DNA of 59,958 nucleotides, taken from an uncultured Roseicyclus sp. (lineage in GTDB: Bacteria > Pseudomonadota > Alphaproteobacteria > Rhodobacterales > Rhodobacteraceae). Position numbers and translations under genes: made by a program. This document shows, piece by piece, positions 1-6,446 of this stretch (positions are counted from its first letter, which is position 1; each line of letters begins with the position of its first letter). The notes under the pieces were generated by a model that worked only from the letters and a program-made list of their open reading frames with translations, ran no database searches and was not told the origin of the DNA. The stretch is from contig CAKZPN010000006.1 of assembly GCA_937139335.1 (NCBI GenBank), positions 1-59,958 of the forward strand, read 5' to 3'.

Positions 1-284
1 ACGGCGGCTACATCAAGACGGAGCACCCGGCCGAGGACTACGGCTCGATCGAGGAGCCGTTCAACACGCTCGCCAGCGACCACCTCGTGTTCGTCCACCA
101 GGACATGGACGAGGAGCTCGCCTACCAGCTCACCAGGATCGCGCTGGAGAACGACGAGAAGATGAGCAACGCGCTGGGATCGATGGAGACGTTCTCGGCC
201 GAGGAGGCGTGCACGGACACGGGCTCGTTTCCCCTGCACCCGGGCGCGGAGCGCGCCTGCCGCGAGCTCGGCCTGATGAACTGA
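1..284 (+). CDS. TAXI-family TRAP transporter solute-binding protein, C-terminal fragment
   Basis: The reading frame is open from base 3 and the gene starts before the window, so only about the last 93 residues are seen. They carry the features of the end of a TAXI-type periplasmic binding protein: a YIKTEHP stretch, a charged helix (TRIALEND), and the closing FPLHPGAERACRELG, where the family normally has a PLHPGA motif followed by a short amphipathic helix. These proteins bind a carboxylate or amino-acid-like ligand in the periplasm and hand it to fused DctQM membrane subunits. No membrane subunit follows here, so any partner must lie upstream or elsewhere. The ligand cannot be inferred from this fragment. 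Confidence 0.78.
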   Translation, partial: GGYIKTEHPAEDYGSIEEPFNTLASDHLVFVHQDMDEELAYQLTRIALENDEKMSNALGSMETFSAEEACTDTGSFPLHPGAERACRELGLMN

Positions 285-292
285 CGAAACGC

Positions 293-320
293 GGGGCGCC
301 GGACCCGTTCCGGCGTCCCC
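293..320 (+). terminator. Possible terminator hairpin after the TAXI gene
   Basis: GGGGCGCCGG at 293-302 pairs with CCGGCGTCCCC at 310-320 (one unpaired base) about 9 nt after the TAXI stop. There is no T-run after the stem, so this is a GC hairpin that may act as a terminator rather than a textbook intrinsic one. Confidence 0.4.
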
Positions 321-432
321 TCCTGCGCTCCATGACCTCCCCTCCTGCCTTCCATGGCCTCGGCCTGACCGGCTCCCGGGTACGCCCGGGGGCACTCCTC
401 CGGCGCCCGATCGGCGCCTGAGGAGCGGCGGC

Positions 433-1314
433 GTGGTCGCCCTCCCCGCGGGTGAACGATCCGCAGGCGCGACGGGCGTCGTGCTGATGCTGTCGAGCTG
501 CGCCCTGCTGACGCTGGGCGATGCCGTCTCGAAGCTTCTCACCGAATCCTATCCGGTCGGCCAGGTCCTCTTCGTCCGCAGTGTCATCGTCTGCGCGATC
601 GTCGGCATCGTCTGCGTATTGCGCGGGCGGACGGCGCAGCTCGTGCCGCGGAACCTGCGCGCGCAGCTGTGGCGCGGTGCCTGGTTCGCCGCGGCGACAT
701 TCTGCTTCGTCTGGAGCATCAGCGTCCTGCCGCTGCCGATGGTCAGCGCCATCATGTTCTCCGCCCCGATCATCCTGACCGCGCTGGCGGGGCCCGTGCT
801 CGGCGAGAGGGTCGGGTGGCGGCGCTGGCTGGCGGTGTGCGTGGGCTTCGGCGGCATCCTGATCATCGTGAACCCGTTCGGCGGCGGGTGGACCGCGGTG
901 ATGCTCCTGCCGGTGGTCGGGGCGTTCATCACCGCGACGCGCGATCTGGTGACGCGCCATGTCGCGGTCGGCGAAACGACGCTGTCGATCCTCTTCATCT
1001 CCATGGCGGTGACGCTGGTCCCGGCCGCAGCGACGGCGCCGTTCGGCTGGCAGATGCCGGGCCTCTTCCACGCGGTCCTGCTGGTCGCGGTCGGGCTCGT
1101 CCACGGCGCGGCGCTCTACCTGCAGATCGCCGCCTTCCAGGCCGCCGAAGCCGGACTGCTCGCTCCTTACAAGTATTCGATGATCATCTGGTCGACGCTA
1201 CTTGCCTTCCTGATCTGGGGGGACGTGCCGTCGCCGTCGACCATCCTGGGCGCCTCGGTGGTCATCCTGTCGGGCGTGTTCATCTACTGCCGCGAGGCGC
1301 GCACCGGCCGGTAG
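433..1314 (+). CDS. DMT-superfamily (EamA-type) permease
   Basis: This 293-residue protein is almost entirely hydrophobic and has the ten-helix, two-repeat layout of EamA drug/metabolite transporters. It opens with a first helix (VLMLSSCALLTLGDAVSKLL), has family-like VLPLPMVSAIMFSAPII and GERVGWRRW segments in the first repeat, and AEAGLLAPYKYSMIIWSTLL in the second. It would sit in the inner membrane and export or import a small metabolite; the substrate cannot be predicted. A GTG start at 433 is chosen because GAGGAG lies about 7 nt upstream. It ends 200 bp before the resolvase gene on the same strand, and that gap holds res-like repeats rather than a promoter shared by both. Confidence 0.85.
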   Translation: MVALPAGERSAGATGVVLMLSSCALLTLGDAVSKLLTESYPVGQVLFVRSVIVCAIVGIVCVLRGRTAQLVPRNLRAQLWRGAWFAAATFCFVWSISVLPLPMVSAIMFSAPIILTALAGPVLGERVGWRRWLAVCVGFGGILIIVNPFGGGWTAVMLLPVVGAFITATRDLVTRHVAVGETTLSILFISMAVTLVPAAATAPFGWQMPGLFHAVLLVAVGLVHGAALYLQIAAFQAAEAGLLAPYKYSMIIWSTLLAFLIWGDVPSPSTILGASVVILSGVFIYCREARTGR

Positions 1315-1360
1315 CGATCGCCCGGTCGCGGCCTCCGCCCGGCAGGGGGCCGGAGACCCC

Positions 1361-1480
1361 TGTCTCAAAAACGAGGGTTTTCGAGATCTCGCGGGCCCGC
1401 CCGGCGGCATCGGCGCCGGGCGACGGATTGCCTGCGCGGGCGCTTTCTCGAAACAGTGTCTTGAAAATAATCTCTCGAAT
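1361..1480. repeat. res-like resolvase binding region (inverted and direct copies of TCTCGAAAAC)
   Basis: The stretch before the resolvase gene holds an inverted pair, TCTCAAAAAC (1363-1372) and GTTTTCGAGA (1377-1386), matching at 9 of 10 positions with a 4-nt centre. Three further relatives lie downstream on the + strand: TCTCGAAAC at 1446, TCTTGAAAAT at 1459 and TCTCGAA at 1473. Paired and spaced short arms just upstream of a serine resolvase gene are the arrangement of a res site, at which the enzyme binds, recombines and represses its own promoter. The assignment as res is inference; the repeats are seen directly. Confidence 0.6.
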
Positions 1481-1514
1481 GCTCCACCCTCGACGGGAAT
1501 CGAGAGGGGCTGTC

Positions 1515-2099
1515 ATGCTCGTCGGCTATGCGCGCGTTTCCACCCGGGACCAGAAGCCGGGACTGCAGCTCGACGCGCTGAAGGGCGCAGGCTGCGGGAA
1601 GGTGTTCCGCGAGAAGGCGTCCGGCGCGCAGCGCGACCGGCCGCAGCTCGCCGCCGCGATCGACTACATGCGAAGCGGCGACACCCTCGTCGTCTGGAAG
1701 CTCGACCGGCGCGCCCGGTCCATGAAGCAGCTGATCGAGACGGTCGAGGGGCTCGAGGCGGCGGGCATCGGCCTGCGCTCGCTCACCGAGGCGATCGACA
1801 CCACCACCTCCGGCGGCCGGCTCGTCTTCCATCTCTTCGGCGCGCTCGCCGAGTTCGAGCGCTCGATCATCCGCGAGCGCACCCGCGCCGGTCTCGACGC
1901 GGCGAAGGCACGCGGCCGGACCGGCGGGCGGCCGCGGAAGCTGAAGGAAGCGGACCTGAAGGCGGCGCATGCGATGCTCGCGGAGGGCGACTTCACCGTC
2001 GGCGAGGTCGCCAGGCAGCTCAGGGTCTCGCCGGCGACGCTCTACCGCTACCTGCCCGCGGCGCGCTCGACGATCACGCGGCGGGCGGGCTCGCCGTAA
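1515..2099 (+). CDS. Serine recombinase / Tn3-type resolvase
   Basis: The 194-residue protein has the normal length and order of a small serine resolvase. The N-terminal catalytic domain begins with YARVSTRDQ, with the nucleophile at Ser9. It continues with VVWKLDRRARS and FHLFGALAEFERSIIRERT, the long helix that grips DNA in the dimer, followed by an arginine-rich hinge (GRTGGRPRK). The C-terminus is a helix-turn-helix (FTVGEVARQLRVSPATLYRYL). ATG 1515 is the start, although the frame is open far upstream, because MLVGYARVS is the conserved N-terminus. No transposase accompanies it, so it is a solo resolvase or a remnant of a Tn3-like element. The res-like repeats just upstream support a functional recombinase locus. 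Confidence 0.93.
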   Translation: MLVGYARVSTRDQKPGLQLDALKGAGCGKVFREKASGAQRDRPQLAAAIDYMRSGDTLVVWKLDRRARSMKQLIETVEGLEAAGIGLRSLTEAIDTTTSGGRLVFHLFGALAEFERSIIRERTRAGLDAAKARGRTGGRPRKLKEADLKAAHAMLAEGDFTVGEVARQLRVSPATLYRYLPAARSTITRRAGSP

Positions 2100-2197
2100 C
2101 GGCCCGGCCCGGGCAAGGCGGTGTCGGCGAACACCCGTGCGGATGGGACCTCAGCAGGCAGAGCTGCATAAATTTGTGCCCTTGCGGAGAATTCGCT

Positions 2198-2211
2198 CAT
2201 TTGATCAAATG
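2198..2211. promoter_or_regulatory. Perfect 14-bp palindrome, probable operator
   Basis: CATTTGATCAAATG reads identically on both strands and lies 66 bp before the start of the binding-protein ORF. A short AT-rich symmetric TTGATCAA core is the kind of site used by GntR/FadR-type repressors, but no such regulator is in the window, so the partner is unknown. The rest of the 2100-2276 gap shows no gene. Confidence 0.45.
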
Positions 2212-2276
2212 CCCTGGATATCTTCAATCGAAGCCCGCGCGCTGCGCCTGAAAATCTCACCATTCCCGGAGTCGTC

Positions 2277-3281
2277 ATGAAGCTTCCGACCTCGACGCGT
2301 CGTCGTTTTCTTCAGCTGTCGGGCGCCTCGGCGCTGGCGCTCGCCGCAGGGCTGCCCGGTCCGGGCGGAAGCGCACTGGCCCAGGCGACCTCCGGCGGGG
2401 CGCTCAAGATGAGCGTGACGATCCGCCCCTACACGCTGAACCCGCTGAAGGGCATCGGCACGACCGACTACATCGTCAGCGAGATGCTGTACGAAGGCCT
2501 CACCAAGATCACCCGCGACCTCACCGCCGAGCCGCGCCTCGCCGAAAGCTGGACCGCCAACGAGGACAGCACCGAGTTCACCTTCAAGCTGCGCCCCGAC
2601 GTCACGTTCAAGAACGGCGATCCGCTGACGGCGGCCGACGTGGTGGCGACCTTCGAGGCCATCCTCGATCCGGAAACCGCTTCGCCCGCGCGCTTCGTGA
2701 TCGGCCCCATCGAGAGCGTCACCGCCGTCGACGACCTCACGGTCCGCTTCGATCTGCGGGCGCCCTACGTCGACCTGCCGCTCGCCGTCGCGCACAACAA
2801 CGCGCGCATCGTGCCCGCCTCCGTGCTGGAGAACGACCCCGCCCTCCTCGACACCGAGGACCATGGCAGCGGCCCGTTCAGCCTGGTGCGCTACGACCCG
2901 AGCCAGATCATCCAGTTCGAGCGCAACCCGGACTATTTCCTCGAAGGCCGGCCCTACCTCGATACCGTCGACCTCGTGCTCTATCCCGATCCCGTCGCCG
3001 AGGTGGGTGGCCTGCTCAACGGTGCCACCGACATCATGCTGACGGTGAGCCCGCCCCAGTACCGCCAGCTCGAGACGGAGGAGAGCGTCACGCTGCTGCC
3101 GGGCGTCTGGCACGCGTTCTGGGGCGAGGGCGGCGACGTGCTGATCGGCGAGGTCTCGACCGTGAACGACGACGAGACCGACAACTGGTTCCGCGAACCC
3201 ATCGGGCGGTTTGCCGCCATCGAGGAGGACGTGGCGCCCACGCATCTGCTGGTGTCGGACTACGCGACATGGCTCAAGTAG
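2277..3281 (+). pseudogene. Chimeric ORF: truncated family-5 binding protein fused to the C-terminus of a D-lyxose isomerase
   Basis: The ORF is open for 334 codons, but its two parts belong to different families. Residues 1 to about 265 are the front half of a peptide/nickel-type ABC solute-binding protein: a twin-arginine signal (STRRRFLQLSG), then TLNPLKGIGTTDYIVSEMLYEG, WTANEDSTEFTFKLRPDVTF and GSGPFSLVRYDP. Such proteins normally run to about 500 residues. The last ~65 residues (PGVWHAFWGEGGDVLIGEVS, then VNDDETDNWF, then IGRFAAIEED) match the cupin C-terminus of D-lyxose/D-mannose isomerases instead. The junction falls near ESVTLLPG. The simplest reading is an in-frame deletion that removed the rest of the transporter operon and most of the isomerase gene. 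Neither activity is expected to survive, although the ORF could still be translated and exported. Confidence 0.75.
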
Positions 3282-3334
3282 GGTGGGCAATCTGCCCACC
3301 ACGCCCTTGTCACCGGGCAGATTGCCTACCCTGC
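3278..3334. repeat. Intergenic inverted repeat (REP/terminator-like) between convergent genes
   Basis: Arms at 3278-3297 and 3315-3334 are complementary at 18 of 20 positions around a 17-nt loop. The left arm is also part of a tighter hairpin, GGTGGGCA-ATC-TGCCCACC (3282-3300). The element overlaps the stop of the chimeric ORF and abuts the purD stop, so it probably ends transcription from both sides. The TGGGCAATCTGCCCA core resembles short palindromes found repeatedly in rhodobacterial intergenic DNA. Confidence 0.6.
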
Positions 3335-3335
3335 G

Positions 3336-4598
3336 TCACAGCGCCCGCCAGCCGATATCCCGGCGGTGCACGCCCTCGGGCCAGTCGATCCGGTCCACCA
3401 TGGCATAGGCCCGGTCCCGCGCTTCCTGCAGCGTCGCGCCGCGTGCGGTGACGTTCAGGACGCGCCCGCCGTTGGCGCGCCACGCGCCGCCCGCCCGCGC
3501 GGTGCCGGCGTGGAAGACCATGTGGTGCGAATCTTCCGCCATCTCTTCCAGACCCGCGATCACGCTGCCTTTCTCGTAGGCGCCGGGGTAGCCCTCGGCC
3601 GCCATCACGACCGTCAGCGCATGATCCTCGGCCCAGCTCACCTGCATCTCGGCAAGCCGCCCCTCGGCGCAGGCCATCATCAGGTCGAGCGCCTGGCCGC
3701 CAAGCCGCATCATCAGCACCTGGCATTCGGGGTCGCCGAACCGCACGTTGTATTCCACCAGCCGAGGCGCGCCGTCCGCGATCATCAACCCGACGTAGAG
3801 GACACCCTTGTAAGGCGTGCCGCGCCGCGCCATCTCGGCCACGGTGGGCATCACGATGCGCGTGAGCGCGGCCTCGGCCACGGCCTCCGTCATCACCGGC
3901 GCGGGCGAATAGGCCCCCATGCCGCCGGTGTTCGGGCCGGTGTCGCCCTCGCCGATGCGCTTGTGGTCCTGCGCAGTGCCGATCGGCAGCACCGTCTCGC
4001 CGTCGCTCAGCACGAAGAACGACGCTTCCTCGCCCGCCATGAAGTCCTCGATCACCACCTCGGCCCCGGCCGCGCCGAAGGCCCCGCCGAGGATGTCGTC
4101 GATGGCGGCCTGCGCTTCCTCCACCGTTTCGGCCACGACCACGCCCTTGCCGGCGGCCAGCCCGTCGGCCTTCACCACGATGGGCGCGCCCTGTGCGGCA
4201 ACGTAAGCGCGGGCTTCGGCCGCATCGGTGAAGCGCGCCCAGGCCGCGGTCGGTGCGCCGCAGGCATCGCAGACCTCCTTGGTGAAGGCTTTGGAGGCCT
4301 CCAGCCGGGCCGCCGCCGCGGAGGGTCCGAAGACCGGAATGCCCGCGGAAACGAGCGCATCCGCCACCCCCGCTGCCAGCGGCGCCTCGGGCCCGATGAT
4401 GACGAAATCGATGGATTCCTCGACCGCGAATCCCACCACCGCGTCGCCGTCGAGAATGTCGAGATCGGCGCAATCCGCGATCATCGCGATGCCCGCATTG
4501 CCCGGCGCCACGATCAGCCGATCGCACTTGGGGTTCTGCAACACCGCCCAGGCCAGCGCGTGTTCGCGCCCGCCGCCTCCGAGGATCAGGATATTCAC
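3336..4598 (-). CDS. purD: Phosphoribosylamine--glycine ligase
   Basis: PurD joins phosphoribosylamine and glycine with ATP to make GAR, the second step of de novo purine synthesis, in the cytoplasm. The 420-residue protein has the usual length and order: N-terminal ILILGGGGREHALAW, ATP-grasp motifs VVKADGLAAGKGVVV and EDFMAGEEASFFV, then GPNTGGMGAYSPAP and the metal-binding LVEYNVRFGDPECQ. The GTG at 4598 is preferred over in-frame starts further upstream because MNILILGGGG is the normal family N-terminus and GAGGGG lies about 9 nt before it. It is transcribed away from xseA; the two starts are 223 bp apart and share a divergent promoter region. Confidence 0.97.
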   Translation of the reverse strand: MNILILGGGGREHALAWAVLQNPKCDRLIVAPGNAGIAMIADCADLDILDGDAVVGFAVEESIDFVIIGPEAPLAAGVADALVSAGIPVFGPSAAAARLEASKAFTKEVCDACGAPTAAWARFTDAAEARAYVAAQGAPIVVKADGLAAGKGVVVAETVEEAQAAIDDILGGAFGAAGAEVVIEDFMAGEEASFFVLSDGETVLPIGTAQDHKRIGEGDTGPNTGGMGAYSPAPVMTEAVAEAALTRIVMPTVAEMARRGTPYKGVLYVGLMIADGAPRLVEYNVRFGDPECQVLMMRLGGQALDLMMACAEGRLAEMQVSWAEDHALTVVMAAEGYPGAYEKGSVIAGLEEMAEDSHHMVFHAGTARAGGAWRANGGRVLNVTARGATLQEARDRAYAMVDRIDWPEGVHRRDIGWRAL

Positions 4599-4656
4599 CT
4601 TTGCCGCCCCTCTTGCTACCATCGCCCCATTACAAAGCGGCAGAGGTGGGCACAAC

Positions 4657-4818
4657 ATGGTGCACGATGTTTTCTGGTCACGGCTCCGGGGTTTTGCCCG
4701 CGCCGAGCACGGACCGCCCCCCGTCGCGATGGCGCCTTCCGGGGTGGCTGCGGGTTTCGCCGGCTGCGAAGCCCGTCGCGAAGGCCGCAAGGCGCGCGTC
4801 CTTCGCTGCGGCCACTGA
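4657..4818 (+). CDS. Possible 53-residue leader ORF before xseA
   Basis: An ATG at 4657 with AGAGGTGGG about 6 nt upstream opens a 53-codon frame. Its TGA at 4816-4818 lies only 3 nt before the TTG start of xseA, an arrangement that would allow translational coupling. The product is arginine- and alanine-rich and resembles no family I recognise. It may be chance in GC-rich DNA. It is listed because xseA has no clear ribosome-binding site of its own. Apart from this, the 4599-4821 gap holds only the divergent purD/xseA promoter region. Confidence 0.25.
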   Translation: MVHDVFWSRLRGFARAEHGPPPVAMAPSGVAAGFAGCEARREGRKARVLRCGH

Positions 4819-4821
4819 CCC

Positions 4822-6384
4822 TTGGATGACCTGATCGAGGACGGTGGGCCGGGCCCCGGCAACGCGCCGGAATTCACCGTCTCGGAAATCTCGGGCGCGG
4901 TGAAACGCGCGATCGAGGGCGGGTTTTCGCATGTCCGCGTGCGGGGCGAGGTCGGGCGGCTCAGCACCCCGCGCTCGGGGCATGTCTACCTCGACCTCAA
5001 GGACGACCGCTCTGTCTTGTCCGCGGTGATCTGGAAGGGCACCGCCGGCCGTCTGCCGCATCCGCCCGAGGAGGGGATGGAGGTGATCGCGACGGGTCGG
5101 CTGACGACCTTCCCCGGCCAGTCGAAATACCAGCTGGTGATCGAGGATCTGCGCCCCGCAGGCGCCGGCGCGCTGATGGCGATGCTGGAGAAGCGCCGCG
5201 CGATGCTGGCGGCCGAGGGGCTGTTCGACGAAGGCCGGAAAAAGCCGCTGCCCTTCCTGCCCGAGGTCATCGGCGTCGTCACCTCGCCCTCGGGCGCGGT
5301 GATCCGCGACATCCTGCACCGACTGCGCGACCGCTTCCCGCGCCGGGTGCTGATCTGGCCCGTCGCGGTCCAAGGCGCGAATTGCGCGCCCGAGGTATCG
5401 CGCGCCATCCGCGGTTTCAACGCGCTGCCCGAGGGTGGCGCGATCCCGCGCCCCGACCTGATCATCGTCGCGCGCGGCGGTGGCTCGCTGGAGGATCTGT
5501 GGGGCTTCAACGAGGAAATCGTCGTCCGCGCCGCCGCCGAAAGCGCGATCCCGCTGATCTCGGCCGTCGGTCACGAGACCGATACCACGCTCATCGACCA
5601 CGCCGCCGATCATCGCGCGCCGACACCTACCGCTGCCGCCGAACGCGCCGTGCCGGTGCGGATGGACCTGCTCACCTGGTTGCGGGCGCAGGAGGGCAGC
5701 CTGACCCGCGCCATGACGCAGGGGCTCACCGCGCGGCGCCAGCGCCTCGCCGACCTGTCGCGCGCGCTGCCCCGACCGGAAAGCCTGCTCGACGCGGCGC
5801 GCCAGCGGCTCGACCTGGCGGCGGCGGGGCTGACGCCCGCGCTCCGCCACCGCGCCGGCATTGCGCGCGGACGGCTCGACACCGCGGCGGGGCGGCTGAC
5901 GCCCGCGCTGGACCGGGCCGTGGCGCGAAAGCGGCTCAGTCTCGGGCAGACCGCTGCCCGGCTCAGCCCCGCGACGCTGCGGAGCCTGATCCGGCAGGGG
6001 CAGCGCGACCTCGGCACGCTGCGCCGCCGGCTCGATCCGGCGCGCCAGACCCGGCGGCTGGCCGAGGCGCGGGGGCGTCTCGATGAGTTGACCTCCCGCT
6101 TCGCGCGCACGGCGGAGACGGGTCTTGCCGCGCGTCGGGATCGTCTCGCAGGCCTCAACCGGCTGCACCAGACGCTCGGCTATACCGAGACCCTCAGGCG
6201 CGGCTATGCCGTCGTGCGCGCGGGCGAGACGCTGCTGACGCGCAAGGAGGCGGCGGAAACCCACGCCGCGCTGGAAATCGAGTTCACCGATGGCAGGCTC
6301 GGCGTCACCCCGCTGGGCGCGACGCCGAAGCCCAAGCGCGGCGCCCCACCGCCCGCCAAACCGGGGCAGGGCAGCCTGTTCTGA
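4822..6384 (+). CDS. xseA: Exodeoxyribonuclease VII large subunit
   Basis: XseA is the catalytic chain of exonuclease VII, which degrades single-stranded DNA and works with the small subunit XseB (not in this window). The 520-residue protein opens with an OB-fold (FTVSEISGAVKRAIEGGFSH, then VRGEVGRL), followed by the exonuclease domain with IGVVTSPSGAVIRDILHR, IIVARGGGSLEDLWGFNEE and PLISAVGHETDTTLIDHAAD. A long alanine- and arginine-rich coiled-coil follows (about 280-440), then LNRLHQTLGYTETLRRGYAVV. A TTG start is used: the frame is closed by TGA at 4816 and MDDLIEDGGPGPGNAPEF fits the family N-terminus. It converges on the iorB gene, with a perfect hairpin between them. Confidence 0.95.
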   Translation: MDDLIEDGGPGPGNAPEFTVSEISGAVKRAIEGGFSHVRVRGEVGRLSTPRSGHVYLDLKDDRSVLSAVIWKGTAGRLPHPPEEGMEVIATGRLTTFPGQSKYQLVIEDLRPAGAGALMAMLEKRRAMLAAEGLFDEGRKKPLPFLPEVIGVVTSPSGAVIRDILHRLRDRFPRRVLIWPVAVQGANCAPEVSRAIRGFNALPEGGAIPRPDLIIVARGGGSLEDLWGFNEEIVVRAAAESAIPLISAVGHETDTTLIDHAADHRAPTPTAAAERAVPVRMDLLTWLRAQEGSLTRAMTQGLTARRQRLADLSRALPRPESLLDAARQRLDLAAAGLTPALRHRAGIARGRLDTAAGRLTPALDRAVARKRLSLGQTAARLSPATLRSLIRQGQRDLGTLRRRLDPARQTRRLAEARGRLDELTSRFARTAETGLAARRDRLAGLNRLHQTLGYTETLRRGYAVVRAGETLLTRKEAAETHAALEIEFTDGRLGVTPLGATPKPKRGAPPPAKPGQGSLF

Positions 6385-6394
6385 GGCGTGCCTC

Positions 6395-6444
6395 GCTTCT
6401 CTGTTTAAAAAGTATCCCGGGGGCTTGGGGGCAGCGCCCCCAAG
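6395..6444. terminator. Bidirectional terminator hairpin with upstream repeat motif
   Basis: CTTGGGGGC (6424-6432), AGC loop, GCCCCCAAG (6436-6444): a perfect 9-bp stem between the convergent xseA and iorB stops. It is preceded at 6395-6406 by GCTTCTCTGTTT and an AT-rich spacer. The same 12 bases recur at 45578-45589, and a related form occurs near 26293, so this is a member of a dispersed intergenic repeat family. Confidence 0.65.
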
Positions 6445-6446
6445 GC

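Noticed and set aside
669..2099. A 476-codon start for the resolvase
   Set aside because: The first 280 codons overlap the DMT permease in another frame; the conserved resolvase N-terminus (MLVGYARVST) begins at 1515.
1..3281. A prophage or complete transposon at the left end
   Set aside because: Only a resolvase and res-like repeats are present; no transposase, integrase, structural phage genes or terminal repeats were seen.
2277..3281. Intact peptide-binding protein
   Set aside because: It is too short (334 against about 500 residues) and its last 65 residues belong to D-lyxose isomerases.
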